Shown in pieces: positions 1 to 6,858 of a stretch of DNA of 12,615 nt. This DNA is from Bacillota bacterium (GTDB lineage: Bacteria > Bacillota > Clostridia > Clostridiales > Clostridiaceae). The position numbers and the translations under genes were made by a program. Under the pieces are notes generated by a model. It was not told the DNA's origin, made no database searches, and saw nothing but the letters and a program-made list of their open reading frames with translations. How positions within the stretch are numbered: position 1 is the first letter of the stretch; the number at the start of each line of letters is the position of its first letter. The DNA is taken from positions 1 through 12,615 of the forward strand of contig JAFADP010000091.1 of the NCBI GenBank assembly GCA_023424785.1. Direction: 5' to 3'.

Positions 1-36
1 TAATTAATTAAACAATTAACTAAAGGAGAGAAAAAC

Positions 37-726
37 ATGGAATTAATAGGAATATTAATTATAATTATTGGCTTTGCATTAAAGTTAGATACAATAGCAG
101 TAGTAGTAACTGCTGGTGTAACTACCGGATTTGTAGCTAATATGAGTATAGGAGAAATTCTAAGTTCATTAGGAGAAGGTTTTATAAATAATAGAGCAAC
201 ATGTCTTTTCATGCTTACAATACCAGTAATAGGATTATGTGAAAGATATGGTTTAAAAGCAAAAGCAGTAATGCTTATAAAAAAAGCAAAAGGCTTATCA
301 ACTGGAGTATTATTAAGTGGATATACTTTTATAAGAGAAGCAACTATTGCAATGGGAGTTACACTTGGTGGACATCCTCAATTTGTTAGACCATTAGTAA
401 GTCCAATGGCAGAAGGTGCATCAGTTGCAAAATATGGAGAATTAGATGAAAAAGATTTAGATAAGATAAAGTCTTATTCAGCTGCATCAGATAATATAGG
501 AAATTTCTTTGCACAAAATGTATTTATAGCAAATCCAGGTATATTATTAATAGCCTCTACATTAGAAGGATTAGGAATTAATGTAGATACACTACAGCTT
601 TCAAAGGCAGCTATAATAATAGCTATAATTGCATTAGCAATTTGGATAATTCAAAATATATTATTAGATAGAAATTTAAAGAGAAAGTATGCTTCTAGAA
701 AAAATAACATAGGAGGTACAAAATAA
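37..726 (+). CDS. DUF969 family membrane protein, putative 5-oxoproline transporter subunit
   Basis: A 229-residue integral membrane protein of the DUF969 family. Hydrophobic segments lie near residues 3-35, 50-66, 155-175 and 190-210. The C-terminus is basic (KRKYASRKN) and probably cytoplasmic. DUF969 and DUF979 proteins are normally encoded side by side and are regarded as the two subunits of a probable 5-oxoproline (pyroglutamate) transporter. I infer that role here from the family pair and the adjacent pcp gene; nothing in the sequence shows the substrate. The ATG at 37 follows a good ribosome binding site (AAAGGAGAG, 22-30). The stop codon shares one base with the DUF979 start, so the two are translationally coupled, as expected for subunits made in equal amounts. 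Only 36 bases upstream are visible, so the promoter and any earlier operon genes lie outside the window. Confidence 0.85.
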   Translation: MELIGILIIIIGFALKLDTIAVVVTAGVTTGFVANMSIGEILSSLGEGFINNRATCLFMLTIPVIGLCERYGLKAKAVMLIKKAKGLSTGVLLSGYTFIREATIAMGVTLGGHPQFVRPLVSPMAEGASVAKYGELDEKDLDKIKSYSAASDNIGNFFAQNVFIANPGILLIASTLEGLGINVDTLQLSKAAIIIAIIALAIWIIQNILLDRNLKRKYASRKNNIGGTK

Positions 727-1655
727 TGAATATTACACAAATTTCAGATATATTATTAGAATTGTTTTATGTACTTTTAGGATTATATATGGGTATTACT
801 ATGGTATTTACTTTAAAGGATAAAAACCATAAAACTAGAATAGGTACAGCAGCATTTTGGGGTATATTATCCATGATATTTATTTTTGGAAAATACATAC
901 CAAGTACAATAGTAGGTTTCTTAGTAATTGTTATAGCTGTATTATCAGCAACTAAACAAATAAATATAGGAACATTAAAACAATTAGATCAAACTTTTTC
1001 TGAATTAAAAGCTGAAAAATTAGGATTAAAAATATTTATTCCTTCTTTATCTATAGCAATAATTGCAATGCTTGTTGCATCATTTACTCCACTATCAGGA
1101 ACTGTAGCAATAGGTATATCATCAGTAGCAAGTTTAATTTTAACATTTATAATAACAAAAGCTAAGCCAAAAGAGTTCTTAGAAGATAGTAATAGAATGT
1201 ATCAAGCTATGGGAGTATTTACAATATTACCTCAATTACTTGCATCACTAGGAGTACTGTTTACAACAGCAGGAGTAGGAGATAAAATATCATCAATAAT
1301 TTCTGGAATTGTACCAGAAGGAAATATATTAGTTGGTGTTATTTCTTACTGCTTAGGAATGGCTTTATTTACTATAATAATGGGAAATGCCTTTGCAGCA
1401 TTCTCAGTAATAACAGTAGGTATTGGGTTACCATTTGTATTTGCTCAAGGAGGAGATCCAGTAATTTGTGGAACTCTTGCATTAACAGCAGGATATTGTG
1501 GTACATTATTAACGCCTATGGCTGCAAACTTCAATATGCTACCAGCAGCATTACTTGAACTTAAAGATAAGAATGCAGTAATAAAAGCACAAGCACCAAT
1601 TGCTTTAATACTACTAGTAGTACATATAATATTAATGTATACTTTAGGATTTTAA
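726..1655 (+). CDS. DUF979 family membrane protein, putative 5-oxoproline transporter subunit
   Basis: A 309-residue, strongly hydrophobic DUF979 protein with about eight to ten membrane segments spread over the whole length (for example residues 10-30, 40-60, 62-78, 104-145, 163-185, 200-240 and 285-305). Its glycine-rich stretch near residues 230-265 (VGIGLPF, CGTLALTAGYCGT) has the look of transporter re-entrant or pore-lining segments, which is inference. The start overlaps the DUF969 stop by one base, with an AGGAGGT site at 711-717 inside the upstream gene. DUF979 is the standard partner of DUF969, and together they are thought to form a permease for 5-oxoproline. The next gene, pcp, starts 20 bases after its stop in the same direction and would generate that compound. 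Confidence 0.85.
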   Translation: MNITQISDILLELFYVLLGLYMGITMVFTLKDKNHKTRIGTAAFWGILSMIFIFGKYIPSTIVGFLVIVIAVLSATKQINIGTLKQLDQTFSELKAEKLGLKIFIPSLSIAIIAMLVASFTPLSGTVAIGISSVASLILTFIITKAKPKEFLEDSNRMYQAMGVFTILPQLLASLGVLFTTAGVGDKISSIISGIVPEGNILVGVISYCLGMALFTIIMGNAFAAFSVITVGIGLPFVFAQGGDPVICGTLALTAGYCGTLLTPMAANFNMLPAALLELKDKNAVIKAQAPIALILLVVHIILMYTLGF

Positions 1656-1675
1656 TTATTATAGGAGGAAGTAAT

Positions 1676-2317
1676 ATGAAAATATTATTAACAGGCTTTG
1701 ATGCATTTGGAGGAGAACCAGTAAATCCTGCAGAGGAAGCAGTAAAGAGAGTAAAAGATAATATAAATGGAGCAGAAGTTATAAAGTTAACTATACCTAC
1801 AGTTAGAAGAAAATCAGTAAAAGCTATAGAAGAAGCTATAGAAATACATAAACCAGATATAGTAATATCTATAGGACAAGCTGGAGGAAGATTTGATATA
1901 ACACCAGAAAGAGTAGCTATAAATATAGATGACTTTAGAATAAAAGATAATGAAGGTAATCAACCAACAGATGAAGTAATAGAAGCTGATGGACAAGCAG
2001 CATATTTTTCCAATTTACCTATAAAAGCAATGGTAAAGCATATGAATGAAAATGAAATACCTGCAACTATTTCAAATACAGCAGGCACATTTGTATGTAA
2101 TCATGTTATGTACGGAATTTTATACATGATAGATAAAAAGTATCCTAATATGAAGGGTGGATTTATACATATACCTTATATGACTTCACAAGTTAAGGAT
2201 AAAAAGAATACACCATTTATGTCATTAGATGAAATAGTAAAAGGATTAGAGCTAGCAATAGAAGCTTGTACATTATACAATGAAGATGTAAAAATAATAG
2301 GCGGAGAAATCTGTTAG
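1676..2317 (+). CDS. pcp: Pyrrolidone-carboxylate peptidase (pyroglutamyl peptidase I)
   Basis: A cytosolic cysteine peptidase of family C15 that removes an N-terminal pyroglutamate (5-oxoproline) from peptides. At 213 residues it has the usual family length. The opening MKILLTGFDAFGG is the family signature. The catalytic triad can be read as Glu78 in TPERVAIN, Cys141 in GTFVCNH and His165 in GGFIHIPY. There is no signal peptide. The ATG follows AGGAGGAA at 1663-1670 and lies 20 bases after the DUF979 stop, so it is the third gene of one operon. Free 5-oxoproline released by this enzyme is the likely cargo of the two membrane proteins, imported or exported. No 5-oxoprolinase (PxpABC) gene is present in the window, so the fate of the product cannot be seen here. 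A factor-independent terminator follows at 2339-2368. Confidence 0.96.
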   Translation: MKILLTGFDAFGGEPVNPAEEAVKRVKDNINGAEVIKLTIPTVRRKSVKAIEEAIEIHKPDIVISIGQAGGRFDITPERVAINIDDFRIKDNEGNQPTDEVIEADGQAAYFSNLPIKAMVKHMNENEIPATISNTAGTFVCNHVMYGILYMIDKKYPNMKGGFIHIPYMTSQVKDKKNTPFMSLDEIVKGLELAIEACTLYNEDVKIIGGEIC

Positions 2318-2338
2318 TATAACTTAATGATTAATATA

Positions 2339-2368
2339 AGAGCAAAGGAAGTTTTCTTTGCTCTTTTT
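2339..2368 (+). terminator. Rho-independent terminator after pcp
   Basis: AGAGCAAAG (2339-2347) pairs perfectly with CTTTGCTCT (2356-2364). The stem extends by one G-U and one A-U pair to leave a 4-base loop, and TTTT follows. It lies 21 bases after the pcp stop and closes the plus-strand operon. It also sits 15 bases beyond the stop of the convergent spoVAE gene. The minus-strand side has no clean T run, so it should work best in the plus direction. Confidence 0.85.
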
Positions 2369-2379
2369 ATGTATAATTA

Positions 2380-2733
2380 TTATCCTTTAGGTTTAAATAT
2401 AATTGCAAAAATAAATCCAAATACTATTGCTGCAGAAACACCTCCACTTACTCCTTTTAAAAGACCAGTAAATATTCCTAGAAATCCTGAATCTTTAGCA
2501 CCTGCCATAGCTGATTTTACAAGAGTATTTCCAAAACTACTTATAGGTACAAATGCTCCAGCCCCTGCAAATTTCACTAAAGGATCGTATAATCCTAATC
2601 CTCCTAAAATAGTACCAATTACTACTAATGTACAAGTTGTATGTGCTGGAGTTATTTTCAAAGTATCCATTAAAAGTTGCCCAATAACACATATTAAGCC
2701 ACCTATTATAAATGCAAAAATAAATTTTTCCAT
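2380..2733 (-). CDS. spoVAE: Stage V sporulation protein AE (SpoVAEb type)
   Basis: A 117-residue SpoVA-family membrane protein with the compact SpoVAEb form. Hydrophobic stretches lie near residues 3-22, 32-48, 55-75 and 92-113. Family features include GGLICVIGQLL near the start and a central GLGLYDPLVKFAGAGAFVPI segment. SpoVA proteins form the inner-membrane machinery that moves Ca-dipicolinic acid into the forespore and out again on germination. It is the last gene of the minus-strand operon. The start is supported by GAAGGTG in the 23-base gap after spoVAD. It is related in sequence to SpoVAC two genes upstream (GLG-D-L-WAG/KFAG and VPI-F-N), in keeping with their common origin. A SpoVAEa-type partner is not present. 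Confidence 0.93.
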   Translation of the reverse strand: MEKFIFAFIIGGLICVIGQLLMDTLKITPAHTTCTLVVIGTILGGLGLYDPLVKFAGAGAFVPISSFGNTLVKSAMAGAKDSGFLGIFTGLLKGVSGGVSAAIVFGFIFAIIFKPKG

Positions 2734-2756
2734 AAATTAAATTACACCTTCTTTTT

Positions 2757-3758
2757 TTACATTTCTATAGAAACAGCATGTGCAATACTAGGTATGCTTT
2801 CTTTTTGTTGAAAGGAGATAGGGGACATTAAAGCACCAGTTGCAACAATTAATATTTTCTTTAGTTCTCCTTTTCGCATACGATTTAGTAAGTGTCCATA
2901 AGTTACAGTAGCAGAGCATCCACATCCACTGCCACCACAAAAACTTGGCTGTTCTTTTTTATAAATTAAAAGCCCACAATCTGTAAATATATCTCTTGGC
3001 ATATCTATACCGTGTTCTTCTAATAATGCATTAGCAAGCTCATGACCTACTTTTCCTAAGTCACCAGTAGCAATAAGATCATAATAAGAAGCATCTATAT
3101 TTAAATCTCTAAAATGAGCTTCTATTGTATCTACAGCTGCTGGTGCCATAGCTGCTCCAACATTATAAGGATCTGAAATTCCCATATCTACAACTCTTCC
3201 TATAGTTGCAGAGGTTACTTTTGGTCCATGCCCACTAGTGCCAAGAACTGCAGCACCAGCTCCTGTTACTGTCCATTGAGCAGTAGGTGGTCTTTGTACT
3301 CCATATTCAGTAGGATATCTAAATTGCTTTTCAGCAGCAGCATTATGACTACTTGCAGCTGCTACAACGTATTTAGCACAATTACTATCTATTAATTGGG
3401 CTGCTAATGATAAACCTTCCATAGAACTAGAACAAGCTCCAAATATCCCTAAGTATGGAATACCTAAAGTTCTTGCAGTAAAACTACTAGAAATAATTTG
3501 ATTCATTAAATCTCCACTAAGAAAAAAATTAATATCTTCTTTTTTTAACTTGGATTTTTCTATTGCTCTTTGGCAAGCGTGTTCAAGTAAAGTTTTTTCA
3601 GCTTTTTCATAACTATCTTGACCAATCCATAAATCTTCATGAATTATATCAAAGTCATTAGCTAAAGCACCATTACCTTCAAAAGGGCCTCCAACTGCTG
3701 CTGAAGCTAGAATTGTAGGTTTAGATTTAAAAACCCAAGATTGATGTCCCTTAATCAT
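2757..3758 (-). CDS. spoVAD: Stage V sporulation protein AD (SpoVAD), dipicolinic acid-binding subunit
   Basis: A 333-residue SpoVAD protein, usual for the family. SpoVAD has a thiolase-like fold and, in Bacillus, binds dipicolinic acid at the spore inner membrane. Here the thiolase-type motif FGACSSSMEGL places a cysteine at residue 109, and a late glycine/cysteine-rich segment GGSGCGCSATV lies near residue 280. No membrane helix is evident, so it should be a peripheral partner of SpoVAC and SpoVAE. Its ATG follows directly after the TAA of spoVAC with no gap. The ribosome binding site (AGGAG just before the spoVAC stop) lies inside spoVAC, which implies translational coupling. Confidence 0.96.
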   Translation of the reverse strand: MIKGHQSWVFKSKPTILASAAVGGPFEGNGALANDFDIIHEDLWIGQDSYEKAEKTLLEHACQRAIEKSKLKKEDINFFLSGDLMNQIISSSFTARTLGIPYLGIFGACSSSMEGLSLAAQLIDSNCAKYVVAAASSHNAAAEKQFRYPTEYGVQRPPTAQWTVTGAGAAVLGTSGHGPKVTSATIGRVVDMGISDPYNVGAAMAPAAVDTIEAHFRDLNIDASYYDLIATGDLGKVGHELANALLEEHGIDMPRDIFTDCGLLIYKKEQPSFCGGSGCGCSATVTYGHLLNRMRKGELKKILIVATGALMSPISFQQKESIPSIAHAVSIEM

Positions 3759-4238
3759 TTACATCGCTCCTAACCATTTAATTATTAATTTTATTGTAGC
3801 AACTATAAAAGCAGAGAAGGTTCCATAAACAACAACAGCTCCTGCTAAACTGAACATATTTCCTGCTACCCCTAGTACATAACCTTCACTTTTATGTTCA
3901 ATTGAAGCAGAAGCTATGGAGTTTGCAAAACCTGTTATAGGAACAGCAGTACCACATCCAGCCCATTGGCTAAGATGATCAAATATACCTAAACCCGTAA
4001 ATAAGGCAGCAAAAAATATTAGAACTATTAAGGTAGGAGCTACTGAATCCTTTTGACTAAAATTAAAATATTTTATAAAAATCCATTGTAATATTTGACC
4101 AATGGTACATATTGTACCACCTGAAATAAAGGCTCTAATACAATTTTTTAAAATAGGTCTTTTAGGTTCTATTTTATTTACTAATTCATCATACTTCTGC
4201 TGAGTAGTAGTCATTTTTTTCTTTTTCTTATTTGACAT
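3759..4238 (-). CDS. spoVAC: Stage V sporulation protein AC (SpoVAC)
   Basis: A 159-residue SpoVAC, the membrane channel-like subunit of the dipicolinic acid transport complex of the spore inner membrane. A hydrophilic N-terminus with a run of lysines (KKKKK, residues 4-8) is followed by membrane segments near residues 35-55, 67-85 and 118-155. The family motifs GGTICTIGQ and FDHLSQWAGCGTAVPITGFAN are clear. In Bacillus subtilis SpoVAC behaves as a mechanosensitive channel, so that role is known for the family and inferred here. The start follows AAGGTGA in the 12-base gap after the 2Duf-like gene. It sits in the middle of the operon DUF1657, 2Duf-like, spoVAC, spoVAD, spoVAE. SpoVAA, SpoVAB and SpoVAF are absent locally, as is common in clostridia. 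Confidence 0.95.
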   Translation of the reverse strand: MSNKKKKKMTTTQQKYDELVNKIEPKRPILKNCIRAFISGGTICTIGQILQWIFIKYFNFSQKDSVAPTLIVLIFFAALFTGLGIFDHLSQWAGCGTAVPITGFANSIASASIEHKSEGYVLGVAGNMFSLAGAVVVYGTFSAFIVATIKLIIKWLGAM

Positions 4239-4250
4239 TTAGTTCACCTT

Positions 4251-5111
4251 CTAACGTAATAAATATGGTTCTAATTTCTTTAATATTTTTTCTAATTTAT
4301 CAGCATTTTGTGAATACATTTGTTTTACCTCTTCATTATCACAATCTAAAGAAAAAGACATAAGATCTGCAACACTTTTCTCAATACTTGCATAAAGCAT
4401 TTCTTTAACTTCATCTTTAGGAACTTGTATCATATCATCAAAAAGATCAACATATAAGCTACCAGAAGAATCTACTTGACCAACAAATACATTTTCAAGA
4501 GTAACTCCTTTTAATTCTAATTGAGTTTTAAGCCATTCTCTATTTAGTCCAGCATCAGCTAAACCTTCATTTAAAATATTTCCATCTAAAATAACTATTT
4601 GTGGTTCAGCCTTAGTGCCAACTTTTTTACCTAAATCATGTGGCGTTACAGGTTTTTTATCAGCTTTTAAAGCAACATTAACTTCACCATTAGTTTCCAT
4701 AACTGCAAATTCAACATCATTTAAGTTAAATGCTTTATTAGTACGCATTATTTCTAAAAATTCTTGCCCAGTAATTCGTACTTTAAATAAGTTATCTTCC
4801 ATGATCTTACCATTCTTGACTAAAACTCTTTCTTTACCATGCATTAAATTATAAACTACTTTACTTTTCATTGAAGCATAATCTAACATAATAGGAATTA
4901 CTGTCCATACAAATAATATAATTAATCCAAAGTAAATATTAGAAACTACATTTAATGAAATTAAAGCAATTGTTATTGATATAATAATATAAGAAATAAA
5001 ATCAAATATAGTAGCTCTAGATAATGTTTTCTTTTTAATATATCTACTTATGATAAATGTTAAAATAAATAAAATTATTGATTTAAAAAATATTATTAAC
5101 CAAGTATCCAT
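4251..5111 (-). CDS. 2Duf-like protein: DUF421 (YetF type) membrane protein fused to a DUF1657 domain
   Basis: A 286-residue protein in three parts. Residues 1-80 contain three membrane helices (about 4-22, 36-53 and 59-77). Residues 85-230 form the soluble DUF421 region, with MHGKERVLVKNGKI, an ITGQEFLEIMR helix and the PQIVILDGNILNEGL segment typical of YetF-like proteins. Residues 236-284 form a helical tail that I identify as DUF1657, because FSLDCDNEEVKQMY (253-266) matches FSLDTDNQEAKQMF of the free DUF1657 protein at 5590-5796. This DUF421 plus DUF1657 architecture corresponds to 2Duf of the Bacillus spoVA2mob operon, reported to tighten the spore inner membrane and raise heat and peroxide resistance. 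The same job is inferred here. The start follows GAGGTG, 12 bases after the upstream DUF1657 gene. Confidence 0.88.
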   Translation of the reverse strand: MDTWLIIFFKSIILFILTFIISRYIKKKTLSRATIFDFISYIIISITIALISLNVVSNIYFGLIILFVWTVIPIMLDYASMKSKVVYNLMHGKERVLVKNGKIMEDNLFKVRITGQEFLEIMRTNKAFNLNDVEFAVMETNGEVNVALKADKKPVTPHDLGKKVGTKAEPQIVILDGNILNEGLADAGLNREWLKTQLELKGVTLENVFVGQVDSSGSLYVDLFDDMIQVPKDEVKEMLYASIEKSVADLMSFSLDCDNEEVKQMYSQNADKLEKILKKLEPYLLR

Positions 5112-5123
5112 AATTCACCTCAC

Positions 5124-5330
5124 TTAGTTACCTTTGTATTGGGGCTCCTCAAACTCCATAGTGCCTATTCTCTTTTCTAAGTCTTTTTTAATATTATTTA
5201 TCTCTTTACATGCCTCATTATAAACATCCTTAGCTTCTTTATCACGTTCTTGAATTGAGTACATCTTTATAGTTGACTCAACTCCTTTTAGTGTAGCTAA
5301 TGTTTGTTTTACTTTTGATATAGCAGTCAT
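5124..5330 (-). CDS. DUF1657 domain small protein, first gene of the spoVA operon
   Basis: A 68-residue, soluble, highly charged, all-helical protein of the DUF1657 family, predicted to form a small helical bundle. It has no signal peptide or membrane segment. It ends in EEPQYKGN, nearly the same tail as the divergent paralogue (EEPQYNNN). The central block Y24-SIQERDKEAKDV-Y37 lines up position by position with that protein and with the tail of the 2Duf-like protein. DUF1657 genes accompany spoVA genes in spore-formers, and their molecular role is not established. A good AAGGAG site precedes the ATG. As the first gene of the operon it is probably made in the forespore, but I could not identify a convincing sigma-G promoter upstream. 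Confidence 0.85.
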   Translation of the reverse strand: MTAISKVKQTLATLKGVESTIKMYSIQERDKEAKDVYNEACKEINNIKKDLEKRIGTMEFEEPQYKGN

Positions 5331-5589
5331 AAAAAGTCTCCTTTCTTTTATTAAATTGCTTACTAATCTACTTTAACCATTAAAATGAAATTTAATTCAT
5401 TTAATAAGAAATAAAAAAATAAGTATTAATTTTTTAATTATTTGTTTATATAAACATATTAGATTATAACTTTAAAATAAATAAATTTACCCTAAATAAG
5501 GAATATATTACATTATATAAAGTAGAATATTTAAGCTAATTACGTAGAACAATATAAGTGTATCAAAAAGATATAAAGGAGGAAGTTTT
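5331..5589. promoter_or_regulatory. Divergent intergenic region between two DUF1657 genes, with a 12-bp palindrome
   Basis: This 259-base, almost purely A/T stretch separates the minus-strand spoVA operon from the plus-strand DUF1657 gene and must hold both start regions. Near its centre is the perfect palindrome GTTTATATAAAC (5444-5455). On the plus strand, CATTATA (5511-5517) and CATATTA (5455-5461) resemble the minus-10 element of sigma-G promoters (CATnnTA), but neither has a clear minus-35 partner at the right distance. I therefore do not assign a promoter. No open frame or RNA gene is evident. Confidence 0.4.
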
Positions 5590-5796
5590 ATGCCAACAGG
5601 AACAAAACTTGAAACAGCAGTAGCTGGTGCTAAAACTTTAGCAGCTAGTATGAAGACGTTTTCATTAGATACAGATAATCAAGAAGCAAAACAAATGTTT
5701 AATGAACTTGCAACAACAATGGAAGGGGTTCAACAACAACTTGAATCAAGACTTGATTATGTAAAACAAGAAGAACCTCAATATAATAACAACTAA
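5590..5796 (+). CDS. DUF1657 domain small protein, divergent from the spoVA operon
   Basis: A 68-residue DUF1657 protein, equal in length to the minus-strand copy at 5124-5330. It is soluble, helical and glutamine/alanine-rich in the middle, and ends in EEPQYNNN. Residues 24-37 (FSLDTDNQEAKQMF) match the DUF1657 tail of the 2Duf-like protein at 10 of 14 positions, better than they match the other free DUF1657 protein. The start follows a very strong AAAGGAGGAA site (5576-5585). The gene stands alone between its own leader and a long terminator stem, so it is a single-gene transcript. Its location opposite the spoVA operon suggests joint expression in sporulation, which is inference. Confidence 0.85.
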   Translation: MPTGTKLETAVAGAKTLAASMKTFSLDTDNQEAKQMFNELATTMEGVQQQLESRLDYVKQEEPQYNNN

Positions 5797-5810
5797 TATT
5801 TAGTTATTAT

Positions 5811-5866
5811 AATAAAGGTGGTCGTTAACTAATATTACTTAATTAACGGCCATCTTTATTATTTTT
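5811..5866 (+). terminator. Strong Rho-independent terminator after the plus-strand DUF1657 gene
   Basis: An 18-bp stem is formed by 5811-5828 (AATAAAGGTGGTCGTTAA) and 5843-5860 (TTAACGGCCATCTTTATT), with two G-U wobble pairs, a 14-base loop and an ATTTTT tail. Both wobbles are consistent with a conserved RNA stem. It lies 14 bases after the stop codon and isolates the DUF1657 gene from the HAD gene. The A-rich left flank could allow weak activity in the other direction. Confidence 0.88.
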
Positions 5867-5947
5867 ATTCATTTCTTATTATAAAAATTAATTTATAGAT
5901 TACTAATATATTTATTATAAAAAAACATGAATTTATATATGTTTATA

Positions 5948-5975
5948 TTGACAAATTAAAATAATATATTAGAAT
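5948..5975 (+). promoter_or_regulatory. Probable housekeeping promoter for the HAD phosphatase gene
   Basis: A perfect minus-35 box TTGACA (5948-5953) is followed 16 bases later by TAGAAT (5970-5975), one mismatch from the TATAAT consensus. This leaves a leader of roughly 35 bases to the ATG at 6018, with AAGGAGGAA at 6004-6012. It is the only textbook sigma-A type promoter in the window and points to vegetative expression, unlike the neighbouring spore genes. Confidence 0.7.
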
Positions 5976-6017
5976 GATTAATAATTAATTTTATGTAATT
6001 ACTAAGGAGGAATAATT

Positions 6018-6749
6018 ATGAGTAAAAATACCATAGCATTTTTTGATATAGATGGAACAATATATAGAGAAGGACTTATTACAGAAGTATTTAAGAAACT
6101 TGTTAAGTTTGAAATTATAGGTGGAGAAAGATGGTACAACGAAGTTAGACCAGAATTTACAAAGTGGGATAAAAGACAAGGAGATTACGATTTATATCTT
6201 CAAAAAATGGTAGACGTATATATGGAAGCTATTAAAGGACTTAAGAAAGATCAAATTGAATATATAGCTAAAAGAGTAGTAGAACAAAAAGGAGATAGAG
6301 TTTATACCTTTACTAGAGATAGAATTAAGTGGCATAAGGAGCAAGGCCATATAACTATTGCAGTATCTGGTTCACCATATGAGCTTGTTCATGAAATGTC
6401 TAAAAAATATGAATTAACAGATTTTAGAGGAGCAGAATACGTTAAAGATAATAATGGCATTTATACTGGAGAAGTTATTCCTATGTGGGATAGTAAAAGT
6501 AAAAGAAAGGCTATTTTAGAATTAGCAGAAAAGTATAACGCTGATTTAAGTCAATGTTATGCATATGGAGATACTGGAGGAGATTATGCAATGCTTAAAA
6601 TGGTAGGTAATGCATATTGCATGAACCCTACAAAAGAATTATTACATAAGGTAATTAATGATAATGAATTATGCGATAAAATTAATGTAATTGTAGAAAG
6701 AAAAGATGTAATTTATAAATTAGATATTAATAATCTTCAATTTGTTTAG
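6018..6749 (+). CDS. HAD-superfamily (subclass IB, SerB-like) phosphatase
   Basis: A 243-residue cytosolic HAD-IB hydrolase. The motifs are complete. Motif I is FFDIDGT, with nucleophile Asp10 and general acid Asp12. Motif II is AVSGSP, with Ser117. The motif III lysine is in the KSKRKA segment (about residues 160-164). Motif IV is YGDTGGDYAML, with Asp185 and Asp189 for Mg2+. A helical cap of about 80 residues sits between motifs I and II, as in phosphoserine phosphatase-like enzymes. The substrate cannot be told from the sequence; small phosphomonoesters such as phosphoserine are typical for the subclass. It has its own promoter and ribosome binding site. No terminator is visible between it and the alkaline phosphatase operon 109 bases downstream, so some read-through is possible. 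Confidence 0.85.
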   Translation: MSKNTIAFFDIDGTIYREGLITEVFKKLVKFEIIGGERWYNEVRPEFTKWDKRQGDYDLYLQKMVDVYMEAIKGLKKDQIEYIAKRVVEQKGDRVYTFTRDRIKWHKEQGHITIAVSGSPYELVHEMSKKYELTDFRGAEYVKDNNGIYTGEVIPMWDSKSKRKAILELAEKYNADLSQCYAYGDTGGDYAMLKMVGNAYCMNPTKELLHKVINDNELCDKINVIVERKDVIYKLDINNLQFV

Positions 6750-6762
6750 ATATAATATACAT

Positions 6763-6826
6763 TTAACCTCTTATTAATATTTACCAACATTTTCTTAATA
6801 TTCTCTTAATTAATAAATTTTATAAT
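6763..6826 (+). promoter_or_regulatory. Putative PhoP box and promoter of the alkaline phosphatase operon
   Basis: A row of related heptamers occurs on one DNA face: TTAACCT (6763), TTAATAT (6774), CCAACAT (6785), TTAATAT (6795) and TTAATTA (6806), with steps of 11, 11, 10 and 11 bp. Bacillus PhoP boxes are TT(A/T/C)ACA-like repeats with 5-bp spacers, the same period. A perfect minus-10 TATAAT lies at 6821-6826. No minus-35 hexamer is present at the proper distance, as expected for an activator-dependent promoter. Control of phosphatase genes by phosphate starvation is the expected biology. The assignment is by pattern and not by a matrix search. Confidence 0.68.
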
Positions 6827-6858
6827 TAACATGAAGTTTCATTTAGGGGGAATTATTA

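Noticed and set aside
2327..2740. A 137-codon open frame on the plus strand, opposite spoVAE
   Set aside because: It lies over the complementary strand of a clear spoVAE gene, lacks a ribosome binding site, begins inside the pcp terminator hairpin region and shows a low-complexity, proline/asparagine-rich translation typical of an antisense shadow.
5450..5520. Sigma-G promoters suggested by CATATTA and CATTATA
   Set aside because: No minus-35 element of the right type lies 16-18 bases upstream of either, and such A/T strings are expected by chance in this sequence. They are recorded only as weak hints in the divergent region entry.
2380..5796. Mobile element carrying the spoVA and 2Duf genes
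   Set aside because: No transposase, integrase, inverted repeats or target duplications are visible around the cluster, and base composition does not differ from the flanks. Similarity to spoVA2mob is in gene content only.
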